Shown: in pieces, positions 26,469-34,225 of the stretch
How positions within the stretch are numbered: position 1 is the first letter of the stretch
Layout: the number at the start of each line of letters is the position of its first letter
Assembly: GCA_034435435.1 (NCBI GenBank)
Contig: DAOTXN010000135.1
Location: forward strand, 1 to 64,000
Length of the DNA: 64,000 nt
Origin: DAOTXN01 sp034435435
Lineage (GTDB): Bacteria > Chloroflexota > Anaerolineae > S140-20
Reading direction: 5' to 3'
Notes under the pieces: generated by a model
The model's database searches: none
Seen by the model: only the letters and a program-made list of their open reading frames with translations
Told to the model about the DNA's origin: nothing
Program-made: the position numbers and the translations under genes

Positions 26469-29400
26469 ATGACTGTTCCCGCGCAAGTCATCGAGCTGGT
26501 CGAACGCTTTGGCCGCCACCTGGAGCTTTACAAGCGGGCCGACTATAAAGAAGCCCGCGTGCGTCTGGAGTTCATTGACCCCTTTTTCGAAGCCCTGGGC
26601 TGGGACGTGCGCAACGCGCGCGGCCTGGGCGAGCAAGATAAAGACGTGGTGTATGAAGACACCATCCGCATTCGGGGCAAGGCCCACGCGCCCGACTATT
26701 CCTTCCGCGTGGGCCGGGCGCGCAAGTTTTTCCTGGAGGCCAAAAAACCTGCCGTGTCGTTGATCGGGAACGTCGGCCCGGCCTACCAACTGCGCCGCTA
26801 TTCGTGGAACGTCAAGCTGCCGCTGGGCATCCTGACCGACTTTGAAGAGCTGGCCGTGTACGACTGCCGCCAGCGCCCCCAGCCGGGAGACAAGGCCAGC
26901 GTGGGCCGCGTGTTGTATCTCACCTATGAGCAGTACGCCGAGCGTTTTGACGAGCTGTGTGCGCTGTTCGGCAGAGCGGCGGTGCAAGCCGGCGCGCTGG
27001 AGCGCTGGGCGCAAGAGGCCAAACCCGCGCGCGGCAGCGCCGAGGTGGACCAGGCCTTTCTGCAAGAGATCGAGGCCTGGCGCGACAGCCTGGCCCGCAA
27101 CATCGCCCTGCGCAACCCCGGCCTCAGCCAGCGCGAGCTCAACTTTGCCGTGCAGCGCACCATCGACCGGATCATCTTTTTGCGCATCTGCGAGGATCGC
27201 GGCATCGAGCCGTATGGCCGCTTGCGCGACCTGCTGGACGGCGGCCCCCTCGACGAGCGAGGCGCAAGCAGAATTTACGCGGGGCTGGTGGGTCTCTTTC
27301 GCCAGGCCGACCAGCGTTACGACTCGGGCTTGTTTTACTTTCGCCCGGAAAAAGGCCGCGCCGACGCGCCCGACGCGCTCACGCCGGGCCTGAGCGTAGA
27401 CGACAAGCCGCTCAAAGAGATCATCGAGAACCTGTATTACCCCGGCAGCCCCTACGAGTTCTCGGTGCTGCCCGCCGACATCCTGGGCCAGGTCTACGAG
27501 CAGTTCCTGGGCAAGGTCATCCGCCTGACGCCCAAACACCGCGCCGTCGTCGAGACCAAGCCAGAGGTCAAAAAGGCCGGCGGCGTGTATTACACCCCCA
27601 CCTACATCGTGGATTACATCGTCCGGCAGACGGTGGGCCGGCTCGTAGGGCAAGTTGCCAACTTGCCCAACCAGTTACGCATCCTCGACCCGGCCTGCGG
27701 CTCCGGCTCGTTCCTGCTGGGCGCTTACCAATACCTGCTGGACTGGTACCGCGAGCGCTACGTGGCCGACGACCCCGAGCGCTGGGCGCGCAGCCGCCCG
27801 CCCCGGCTGTATCAGCGAGATATTGGAGATTGGAGATTGACCGCCAACGAGCGCAAGCGCATCCTGCTCGAGCACATCTATGGCGTGGACATCGACGCGC
27901 AGGCGGTGGAGGTGACCAAGCTGTCGCTGCTGCTCAAGGTGCTGGAGGGCGAATCCGACGAGACGCTGGGCGCGCAGCTCAGCCTGTTCCAGGAGCGCGC
28001 CCTGCCCGACCTGGACGATAACATCAAGTGCGGCAACTCGCTCATCGGCCCCGACTTTTACGCCGGGCGGCAGTTGGCCCTGCTGGACGCGGACGAACGC
28101 TACCGGGTCAACGTGTTCGACTGGCAGGCCGAGTTCCCACAGATTATGGCAGCGGGCGGGTTCGACGTGGTGATTGGGAATCCGCCGTACATCCGCATCC
28201 AGATGATGAAAGAGTGGGCCCCGCTGGAGGTCGAGTTTTACAAAGGGCGCTACGCCGCCGCCAGCAAGGGCAACTATGACATCTATGTGGTCTTTGTGGA
28301 GCGGGCGCTGGACCTGTTGAACGCGCGGGGCCGGATGGGTTTTATCCTACCACACAAGTTTTTCAACGCCAAGTACGGCGAGCCGCTGCGGGGCGTGATC
28401 GCCGGCGGCAAACACCTGGCCGAGGTGGTGCATTTTGGCGACCAGCAGGTCTTTGGCGGGGCCACCACCTACACCTGCCTGCTCTTTTTGGACCAGCAGG
28501 GCCGCGCCGACTTTCGCTACGTCGAGGCCCACGACCTGAATGCGTGGCGCGCGAACGGCCAGGCCGTCATCGGCCAGGTGCAAGCCGAAAAGGCCACGGC
28601 CAGCGAGTGGAACTTTGTGGTGGGGCGGGGCGCGGCGCTGTTCGAGCGTCTGAGCGAGATGCCGGTTCGGTTGGGGGATGTAGCCCATATTTTCGTCGGC
28701 ACACAGACGAGTGCCGATACAGTCTTTGTACTGGAGGAATGTTACCAAGATGGTGACTTTGTTTTGGGCGTCTGCAAGGCTACAGGTGAGCAGGTCCGAA
28801 TTGAAGCAGGCATTGTCAAACCTTTTCTGCGAGGAAAGGACATTCGTCGATATGAGCCAGTCAAGGCCACGGCTTTGCTGATATGCCCCTATTCTATCAC
28901 CGAGAATGATTTCGGATTGATGACTGAAGTCGATCTATCAGAGCAATATCCACGAGCGTATGCCTATTTGAAGTCACACAAGGCCGCGTTAGCGGCACGC
29001 GAGAAGGGTAAGTTCAAGGGAGTAAATTGGTTCGCTTTTGGATATCCCAAGAGCATGACATTGTTTCAGCTTCCAAAGCTCGTTGTACCTGACTACAACA
29101 ACGTGGCTTCGTTCACATTTGATGACCAGAGACATTTCTACAAAACTGGATATGGCATACTCCTTCAAGATCAAGTCAAGGAATCCCTCTTATACCTACT
29201 GGGGTTGCTCAATACGAGACTTCTTTTCCAACACTTGCTTCAAATAGGAACAACCTTGCGGGGTGGGTATGTGCGATTTTGGACTCAGTTCCTCGAGCAA
29301 CTCCCCATCCGCAGCATCAACTTTTCCGACCCCGCCGACGTGGCCCGCCACGCGGGCATGGTCGAGCTGGTCGAGACCATGCTGGCCCTGCACCGGCAGC

Positions 29401-29552
29401 TCGCCGCCGCCAAGACCGCCCACGACCAGCGCGTGTTGCAGCGCCAGATCGACGCCACCGACCAACACATCGACGCGCTGGTGTACGAGCTGTATGGACT
29501 GACGGACGACGAGATTGCCATTGTGGAAAGCAGGACGCCCACAAGGGGCTAA
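26469..29552 (+). CDS. Type IIG-like restriction-modification protein (Eco57I/TaqI-type N6-adenine methyltransferase)
   Basis: 1027 aa. An N-terminal nuclease-like domain (residues about 35-130) has APDYSF, then FFLEAKKP, a PD-(D/E)xK pattern. A helical linker (about 180-370) follows. The methyltransferase has VYYTPTYIVDYIV, SAM motif LDPACGSGSFLLGAYQYLL and catalytic NPPYIRIQ (gamma class). Residues about 735-930 form the target-recognition region (IFVGTQTSADTVF, then PFLRGKDIRRYE), with lower GC than both flanks. A palindrome at 27648-27668 adds residues just before LDPACGS. The C-terminal RTPTRG and stop lie in a mobile-element fragment. No separate specificity or restriction gene is nearby. 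Recognition site unknown. Confidence 0.88.
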   Translation: MTVPAQVIELVERFGRHLELYKRADYKEARVRLEFIDPFFEALGWDVRNARGLGEQDKDVVYEDTIRIRGKAHAPDYSFRVGRARKFFLEAKKPAVSLIGNVGPAYQLRRYSWNVKLPLGILTDFEELAVYDCRQRPQPGDKASVGRVLYLTYEQYAERFDELCALFGRAAVQAGALERWAQEAKPARGSAEVDQAFLQEIEAWRDSLARNIALRNPGLSQRELNFAVQRTIDRIIFLRICEDRGIEPYGRLRDLLDGGPLDERGASRIYAGLVGLFRQADQRYDSGLFYFRPEKGRADAPDALTPGLSVDDKPLKEIIENLYYPGSPYEFSVLPADILGQVYEQFLGKVIRLTPKHRAVVETKPEVKKAGGVYYTPTYIVDYIVRQTVGRLVGQVANLPNQLRILDPACGSGSFLLGAYQYLLDWYRERYVADDPERWARSRPPRLYQRDIGDWRLTANERKRILLEHIYGVDIDAQAVEVTKLSLLLKVLEGESDETLGAQLSLFQERALPDLDDNIKCGNSLIGPDFYAGRQLALLDADERYRVNVFDWQAEFPQIMAAGGFDVVIGNPPYIRIQMMKEWAPLEVEFYKGRYAAASKGNYDIYVVFVERALDLLNARGRMGFILPHKFFNAKYGEPLRGVIAGGKHLAEVVHFGDQQVFGGATTYTCLLFLDQQGRADFRYVEAHDLNAWRANGQAVIGQVQAEKATASEWNFVVGRGAALFERLSEMPVRLGDVAHIFVGTQTSADTVFVLEECYQDGDFVLGVCKATGEQVRIEAGIVKPFLRGKDIRRYEPVKATALLICPYSITENDFGLMTEVDLSEQYPRAYAYLKSHKAALAAREKGKFKGVNWFAFGYPKSMTLFQLPKLVVPDYNNVASFTFDDQRHFYKTGYGILLQDQVKESLLYLLGLLNTRLLFQHLLQIGTTLRGGYVRFWTQFLEQLPIRSINFSDPADVARHAGMVELVETMLALHRQLAAAKTAHDQRVLQRQIDATDQHIDALVYELYGLTDDEIAIVESRTPTRG
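27648..27668. repeat. Perfect palindrome inside the type IIG-like gene
   Basis: GGGCAAGTT, loop GCC, AACTTGCCC. It encodes part of LVGQVANLPNQ, placed between the TVGRL helix and the LRILDPACGSGS motif, and looks like an in-frame insertion of a repetitive palindrome. Confidence 0.6.
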
Positions 29553-29590
29553 ACTACTACGTCTACTACGTCTCTCCGACAGGCTGCTAG
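29533..29590. mobile_element. Right-half fragment of a CTAG-bounded inverted-repeat element (MITE-like)
   Basis: 58 bp matching the right half of the elements at 42482-42597 and 56129-56247: GGACGCCCACAAGGGGCTAA through TCTCCGACAGGCTG-CTAG. A 9-bp duplication (CTACTACGT twice) is private to this copy. It contributes the last codons and stop of the upstream gene and abuts the truncated toxin gene. Confidence 0.75.
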
Positions 29591-29838
29591 AGGCTCGCGT
29601 CGTCGCAGTCGAGGAGGATATTGCCTTTGACCAGGTACTCGAAGCGATTGCTGTGGGCCAAATCTTGGAGAACTATGCTGAGCATCGCCGGGGAGCGTGC
29701 TGTCTACTCTGCGGTTCGACCCAAGCGGGTCGCTCTATACACATCGTGTGCACAACAGCGCGGCCGGTATTGATCGTCATTACAGTTTACGAACCCAAGC
29801 CACCCAAGTGGATCACGCCAACTCAACGGAGGCGATAA
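29591..29838 (+). pseudogene. 5'-truncated DUF4258-type toxin gene
   Basis: About 82 codons matching the C-terminal three quarters of DUF4258 proteins: DIAFDQVLEAIAVGQILENY, then GACCLLCGSTQAGRSIHIVC, then VLIVITVYEPKPPKW. The usual N-terminal HAxxRMxxR segment is missing; the frame runs back into the inverted-repeat fragment that ends at 29590. An ATG at 29515 could start a fused reading frame, but its first 25 residues come from the preceding gene in another frame and from the element. The YgiT-type partner starts 2 nt after the stop, so the pair was a toxin-antitoxin-like operon. Confidence 0.6.
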
Positions 29839-29840
29839 AA

Positions 29841-30065
29841 ATGGAATGTAGCATTGTGGGATGCCCTGGAGAATACGAAAATCGCAAAATTGTCCATACT
29901 GTACGTCACCGAGGACAGATCGTGGTGATTGACCAAATTCCGGCCCAAGTTTGTCCGGTGTGCGGGGATGTGCTATTCGAGCCGGACACCGTGCGCCGGA
30001 TTGAGAAGCTATTACGAACGGCAGCCCGCCCGGTGAGCACGGTTCCTCTATATCAGTATGCTTGA
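29841..30065 (+). CDS. YgiT-type zinc-finger protein (MqsA-N-like antitoxin)
   Basis: 74 aa. Two cysteine pairs frame a zinc finger: MECSIVGC at the N-terminus and VCPVCGDVLFEPDTVRRIE further on, the YgiT/MqsA N-terminal layout. Members are commonly encoded after DUF4258 toxins, which matches the truncated gene just upstream. The C-terminal DNA-binding helix-turn-helix of full MqsA is absent. Its last 8 nt overlap the next gene. Confidence 0.75.
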   Translation: MECSIVGCPGEYENRKIVHTVRHRGQIVVIDQIPAQVCPVCGDVLFEPDTVRRIEKLLRTAARPVSTVPLYQYA

Positions 30066-30642
30066 ACCTGCCTCGCAAGAGCGCCGGAGTAAACGGTTGA
30101 AGCAGCGCGACACGCTCCCGGCTATCTGGCTCCGCGCATGGCTTTACATGGGCGTCGTGGGCGGCGGCTGGCTGCTGGTCCTGCCTGCGGCGCTGCTGTT
30201 TCTCGAACACGGGCGGCTGGTCGTAGCGTTGCGCGGCCAGCTCTGCTTGATCGGCGGATCGGCGCTCGGGGCCGCCGGCGCCTGCCTGGCGCTGGCCGCC
30301 GGTTATCATCTGATCGTCCACGGACGGGGGACGCCGTTGCCCCTCGACCCGCCCACCCACTTGGTTACCAGCGGTCCCTATGCCTACGTGCGCAATCCAC
30401 AAGCCATCGCCATGGCGCTGATGGCGGCGGGCGAAATCCTGGCCGTGCACTCACGGCTCTTGTGGATCCTCTTTCCGCTGACGCTGACGTACCTGGCGCT
30501 GGTCGGGGCGTGGGAGGAGCGCCAATTGGCGGCGCGACACGCAGAGCAGTACCTGCACTATAAACGCAAGGTACGCAAGTGGCTGCCTAACGCGCGGCCC
30601 TATCGCCGCCCGCCCGTCACTCCAATCTCACCAATCCCTTGA
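30058..30642 (+). CDS. Isoprenylcysteine carboxyl methyltransferase (ICMT/PEMT)-like membrane protein
   Basis: 194 aa, with about four hydrophobic segments (MGVVGGGWLLVLPAALLFL, LIGGSALGAAGACLALAAGY and two later). The ICMT/PEMT motif is present: HLVTSGPYAYVRNPQAIAMAL near residue 100 and WEERQLAARHAEQYLHYKR near 155. Such proteins methylate small lipids or sterols with SAM, but bacterial substrates are mostly unknown. The start ATG overlaps the YgiT-type gene; a later start within the same frame is possible. Confidence 0.75.
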   Translation: MLEPASQERRSKRLKQRDTLPAIWLRAWLYMGVVGGGWLLVLPAALLFLEHGRLVVALRGQLCLIGGSALGAAGACLALAAGYHLIVHGRGTPLPLDPPTHLVTSGPYAYVRNPQAIAMALMAAGEILAVHSRLLWILFPLTLTYLALVGAWEERQLAARHAEQYLHYKRKVRKWLPNARPYRRPPVTPISPIP

Positions 30643-30666
30643 CAGCCATGCCTGTTCACCTATAAT
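30639..30666 (+). promoter_or_regulatory. Upstream promoter of the iscX-nuo operon
   Basis: TTGACA at 30639-30644 and TATAAT at 30661-30666 with a 16-bp spacer. A second candidate, TTGCTT (30729-30734) and TACAAT (30752-30757) with a 17-bp spacer, lies closer to the start of iscX. Confidence 0.65.
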
Positions 30667-30799
30667 TCACACCAAGATAGTCATAATATCCCATCCCGGC
30701 GCGCGAGCAAAAGCCCGCCCAAGTTTGGTTGCTTAGAATTGAGAAACGGTGTACAATAGCCCGCGTTTGCTCGATCCTGTCGGGAACGAGAGCGATACC

Positions 30800-31006
30800 A
30801 TGGATCCGCTCTATTGGGACGACGCTTACGCGATTGCACTGGCCTTAATCGAACGCCATCCACAGGTGGACCCCCTGAGCGTGGAATGGCAAGTGCTCCA
30901 CCGCTGGGTCGTCGAGCTGCCCGACTTTAACGACGAGCCAACCCTCAAACACCTGGGATGGCTGCAAGACATTCAACAAGAATGGTACGAGGAGGTAAGC
31001 GGCTGA
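30800..31006 (+). CDS. iscX: IscX-like (YfhJ/DUF528) Fe-S assembly protein
   Basis: 68 aa from ATG 30800, the usual size of IscX, a small acidic protein that binds IscS and tunes iron supply in Fe-S assembly. The start YWDDAYAIALALIERHPQVDP, then HRWVVELPDFND, then WLQDIQQEWYEE matches IscX (the acidic DxF/FxDD patch). The stop overlaps the nuoB ATG by one base. Placement in front of Fe-S subunits of complex I is consistent with helping their maturation; that link is inferred. Confidence 0.75.
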   Translation: MDPLYWDDAYAIALALIERHPQVDPLSVEWQVLHRWVVELPDFNDEPTLKHLGWLQDIQQEWYEEVSG

Positions 31007-31689
31007 TGAAACAGATCACCCCGCCCGCACCCAATGGCGGCATGATCCCCGACCCCCGGATTCCCCCTGAAATTCAGGGCGCGGTCCAACTCACCACCTG
31101 GCAAAAGCTCATAGATGCCCTCAGCCCGGTGTACGACTGGGGCCGCAAACGGTCCCTGTGGCCCATCGGCTTTGGGCTGGCCTGCTGCGCCATCGAGATG
31201 ATCTGCACAGCGGCCTCGCGTTTCGACATCTCGCGCTTTGGCATGGAGCTGTTCCGCGCCAGCCCGCGCCAGGCCGACCTGATGCTGGTCTCGGGCACCG
31301 TGACCAAAAAGATGGTGCCGCAGATCGTGCGCCTGTACAACCAGATGCCCGAACCCAAATACGTCATCGCCATGGGCGCCTGCGCCACCAGCGGCGGGCC
31401 GTTCAAAGAGGGCTATAACGTCGTCTCGGGCGTGGACAAGTACATCCCGGTAGACGTGTACATCCCCGGCTGCCCACCCACCCCCCAGGCGCTGTTGTTC
31501 GGCATCTTGGAGCTGCACCGCAAGCTCGACAGCCAAAAGATCACCCGCACGCCCTGGTACGGCAAGCGCGATTTGCCCGAATACCCGGTGCCCCTGCTGG
31601 GCCCCGACATCATAGACCTGCGCCGACTGGACGAGATCGCGGCAGGCGCTCAAGAGACCCCGGAAACCGTGCCAGAGACACCTGCTTAG
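31006..31689 (+). CDS. nuoB: NADH-quinone oxidoreductase subunit B
   Basis: 227 aa. NuoB carries cluster N2, the last Fe-S centre before quinone. Cysteine ligands are seen in FGLACCAIEMI, GACATSGG and YIPGCPPTPQA. The start follows AGGAGGT located in the iscX end. Related group 4 hydrogenase small subunits share this fold, but the neighbouring NuoC/D fusion and NuoI point to complex I. A C-terminal tail of about 40 residues is less conserved. Confidence 0.93.
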   Translation: MKQITPPAPNGGMIPDPRIPPEIQGAVQLTTWQKLIDALSPVYDWGRKRSLWPIGFGLACCAIEMICTAASRFDISRFGMELFRASPRQADLMLVSGTVTKKMVPQIVRLYNQMPEPKYVIAMGACATSGGPFKEGYNVVSGVDKYIPVDVYIPGCPPTPQALLFGILELHRKLDSQKITRTPWYGKRDLPEYPVPLLGPDIIDLRRLDEIAAGAQETPETVPETPA

Positions 31690-31706
31690 GAGCGAGAGGA
31701 CGAAAA

Positions 31707-33482
31707 ATGACCATCCAAACACAACCCACAGCCGCAGAGACGGTCGTCGCTGACGAGGTCCTGGCGTATTTTGAGCAGCACTTTCCCGGCGCAGTCCAGC
31801 CCGCCGACCGCAAAGGACACGTCGGCTACGTGGTCGCCCCCGACCGCTTGCTAGAGGTAGCCCAGCACGTGCGCGACGACATGGGCTACGACTATCTCTC
31901 CATGGTCACGTCGGCCGACTATGCCGCCGACGGCTATTACGAAGTGGTTTACGCCGCCTATTCCACCGAGCGCGGCGGCGGGCCGCTCATTTTCAAGGCC
32001 CGCGCCGACGCAGCCAACCCGGTCGTGCCCTCGCTCACGCCCGTATGGCCGGGCGCAGAACTGCAAGAGCGCGAAGTGTACGACCTGATGGGCGTGCGCT
32101 TTGAGGGCCATCCCGATTTGCGGCGCATCTTGTTGTGGGAGGGCTTTGACGGCCACCCACTGCGCAAAAACTGGCAAGAACCCTATTACGAAGAAGACGT
32201 CAAGCCCTTCAAGAGCCGCTGGCCCGGCGGACATCACCAATACGCCGAAGAACGCTCGCGCTGGGGCGACAACGTGCAATACCCGGCCGGCTATGTCCCC
32301 GACGGCAGCAACTCGCAGGCCGACCCGCTGCTGTACGGCGCGGTGCGGGCCATGGGCGGCGACGGCCTCGGCCGCGGCCTCGACACCGAGCCGGTCATCG
32401 TCAACATGGGCCCGCAGCACCCCAGCACGCACGGCGTGTTCCGCATGGCGGTCCAATTGGACGGCGAAACCCTCATCGCCGTCAAGCCGGTGATGGGCTA
32501 TTTGCACCGCAACCACGAAAAGATCGGCGAGCGCAACACCTGGCTGCAAAACATGCCCTTCACCGACCGTCTGGACTATATCACCTCCATGAGCAACAAC
32601 TTTGGCTATGCCGTGGCCGTGGAAAAGCTGCTGGAGGTCGAGGTGCCGGAGCGGGCCGAGTATCTGCGCGTCATCATGGCCGAGCTGACCCGCATTGTGA
32701 ATCACTTTGTGGCCATCGGCTTTTTGTTCAACGACCTGGGGGCCTTTATGACCCCCGTGTTATATGGCCTCAAAGAGCGCGAGTTCATTCTGGACCTGTT
32801 CGAGATGGCCTCTGGCTCGCGCATGATGTGCAACTATTACCGTTTTGGCGGCGTCGCCCGCGACGTGCCGCCCGAATTTATGCCCCTGGCCCGCGAGTTG
32901 GTCTTTGAGCGCCTGCCGCGCATGATTGACGAGATTGACACGTTCCTGACCGAGAACGACATTTTCAAGGCCCGCGCCATCGGTGTGGGCTTGTTGCCGC
33001 CAGAGCGCGCCATCGCCCTCAGCGCCACCGGCCCGTTGTTGCGCGCCTCGGGCGTGCCCTACGACGTGCGCCGCGCCGAACCCTACAGCATCTACGAGCG
33101 TTTCGACTTTGACGTGATCACCGAGAACGGCTGCGACGTCTATTCCCGTTACCTGGTGCGCTTGCAGGAAATGCGCGAGAGCCTGCGCATCCTGCGCCAG
33201 GCGTTGGACCAGATCCCCGAAGGCGAGATCCTGGGCGGCAAGGGCGGCTACAACTTTCGCCCGCCGGCCGGCGACGCCTACGGGCGCATCGAAAGCCCCA
33301 AGGGCGAGTTTGGCTTTTACCTGGTCTCCGACGGCAAGGCCAATCCCTATCGTTACCACGTGCGGGCGCCCACGTTCATCAACTTGGGCGCGCTGGCCGA
33401 CATGAGCATCGGCTACAAGGTGGCCGACTCGGTCGTCATTTTGGGCAGCATTGACATTACACTAGGAGAGGTGGACCGCTAA
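31707..33482 (+). CDS. nuoCD: NADH-quinone oxidoreductase subunit C/D fusion
   Basis: 591 aa. Residues about 1-190 are NuoC (YDYLSMVTSADY, then ELQEREVYDLMGVRFEGHPDLRRI) and about 225-591 are NuoD (NMGPQHPSTHGVFR, then GYLHRNHEKI, then ELTRIVNHF, ending VADSVVILGSIDITLGEVDR). The HP-STHG and Tyr/His quinone-site residues are present, and the hydrogenase CxxC nickel ligands are absent, so this is not a NiFe large subunit. It overlaps nuoI by 1 nt. The fused C/D form also occurs in enterobacteria. Confidence 0.94.
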   Translation: MTIQTQPTAAETVVADEVLAYFEQHFPGAVQPADRKGHVGYVVAPDRLLEVAQHVRDDMGYDYLSMVTSADYAADGYYEVVYAAYSTERGGGPLIFKARADAANPVVPSLTPVWPGAELQEREVYDLMGVRFEGHPDLRRILLWEGFDGHPLRKNWQEPYYEEDVKPFKSRWPGGHHQYAEERSRWGDNVQYPAGYVPDGSNSQADPLLYGAVRAMGGDGLGRGLDTEPVIVNMGPQHPSTHGVFRMAVQLDGETLIAVKPVMGYLHRNHEKIGERNTWLQNMPFTDRLDYITSMSNNFGYAVAVEKLLEVEVPERAEYLRVIMAELTRIVNHFVAIGFLFNDLGAFMTPVLYGLKEREFILDLFEMASGSRMMCNYYRFGGVARDVPPEFMPLARELVFERLPRMIDEIDTFLTENDIFKARAIGVGLLPPERAIALSATGPLLRASGVPYDVRRAEPYSIYERFDFDVITENGCDVYSRYLVRLQEMRESLRILRQALDQIPEGEILGGKGGYNFRPPAGDAYGRIESPKGEFGFYLVSDGKANPYRYHVRAPTFINLGALADMSIGYKVADSVVILGSIDITLGEVDR

Positions 33483-34087
33483 TGTACGGAAAAGGTATCG
33501 CCAAAGGTATGTGGGTCACGCTCAAGCGTTTTGTGACCGCGTTTACCGAAGACGCCCGTTACGCCGGCAAGCGTTATCTCACCGGCGGGCAAGAGATCAG
33601 CGGCGATCTGCTGTTAGAGCGGCAAGGGCCAAAAGCCAAAGGGGCCTTTACCGTCCAGTACCCGTTTGAAAAACTGCCTGTGCCGGAGAACTTTCGCTAC
33701 ATCCCCTTCCTGGTCTACGAAGAGACGACCCACGAAACGCGCTGTACGTCGTGCGGTATATGCGCCAAAGTCTGCCCGCCGCAGTGCATCTGGATCGTGC
33801 GCGGCGCCGACCCGCAGACCGGGCGGCCCAAGCCGCAGCCCGAAGAATTTTACATCGACGCCACGATTTGCATGTCGTGCGGCTTTTGCGCCGAGTTCTG
33901 CCCCTTTGACGCCATCAAGATGGACCACAATTACGAGATCGCGGCCTACGAGCGCAAGGAGTTGCTGTTCGACATTGACAAACTGCACCGCTCGACGGTC
34001 TATCACCGAGAGATCCATCCGCGTGGGTGGGAAGCCGAAGAAAAGGCGCGGACAGAAAAAGAGGCCGCCAAGGCCAAGAAGGGATAA
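33482..34087 (+). CDS. nuoI: NADH-quinone oxidoreductase subunit I (two 4Fe-4S ferredoxin)
   Basis: 201 aa. Two CxxCxxCxxxCP motifs are present, CTSCGICAKVCPP near residue 90 and CMSCGFCAEFCPF near residue 125, for clusters N6a and N6b. The N-terminal amphipathic region (GMWVTLKRFVTAF) is typical. The tail is Lys/Glu/Ala-rich. It is the last nuo gene here: no nuoA, E, F, G, H, J-N is in the window. Confidence 0.93.
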   Translation: MYGKGIAKGMWVTLKRFVTAFTEDARYAGKRYLTGGQEISGDLLLERQGPKAKGAFTVQYPFEKLPVPENFRYIPFLVYEETTHETRCTSCGICAKVCPPQCIWIVRGADPQTGRPKPQPEEFYIDATICMSCGFCAEFCPFDAIKMDHNYEIAAYERKELLFDIDKLHRSTVYHREIHPRGWEAEEKARTEKEAAKAKKG

Positions 34088-34090
34088 AAC

Positions 34091-34118
34091 GTGACGAGTG
34101 AGACGTGACGAGTGAGGC
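34091..34118. repeat. Heptamer tandem repeat, four units
   Basis: GTGACGA GTGAGAC GTGACGA GTGAGGC, period 7, starting 4 nt after the nuoI stop. Same family as the arrays at 40756, 44860 and 58756. Confidence 0.75.
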
Positions 34119-34128
34119 GTGCGTGGCC

Positions 34129-34174
34129 GGATGTCTCGCTTTAGCGAGAATTCCCTGGCTAAAGCCGAACATCC
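34129..34174. repeat. 46-bp double-hairpin repeat, copy 1
   Basis: The unit runs from GGATGT to ACATCC with two internal hairpins, TCGCTTTAGCGA and GGCTAAAGCC. A second copy of identical length is at 37539-37584. It lies between nuoI and the Mrp gene and may end or stabilise the nuo transcript. Confidence 0.7.
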
Positions 34175-34225
34175 GCTGATTCCAAGTCCGTTTGTGGCGA
34201 TATATTTTTACATCAGAGGTGGATT

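Noticed and set aside
26187..27653. Long open reading frame antisense to the type IIG-like gene (over 480 codons)
   Set aside because: It lies opposite a gene with clear motifs and shows no conserved domain; long antisense frames are expected in GC-rich DNA.
31006..34087. The nuoB-nuoCD-nuoI cluster as a group 4 NiFe hydrogenase, suggested by the nearby hyp genes
   Set aside because: The NuoD part lacks the CxxC nickel ligands and keeps complex I quinone-site motifs.
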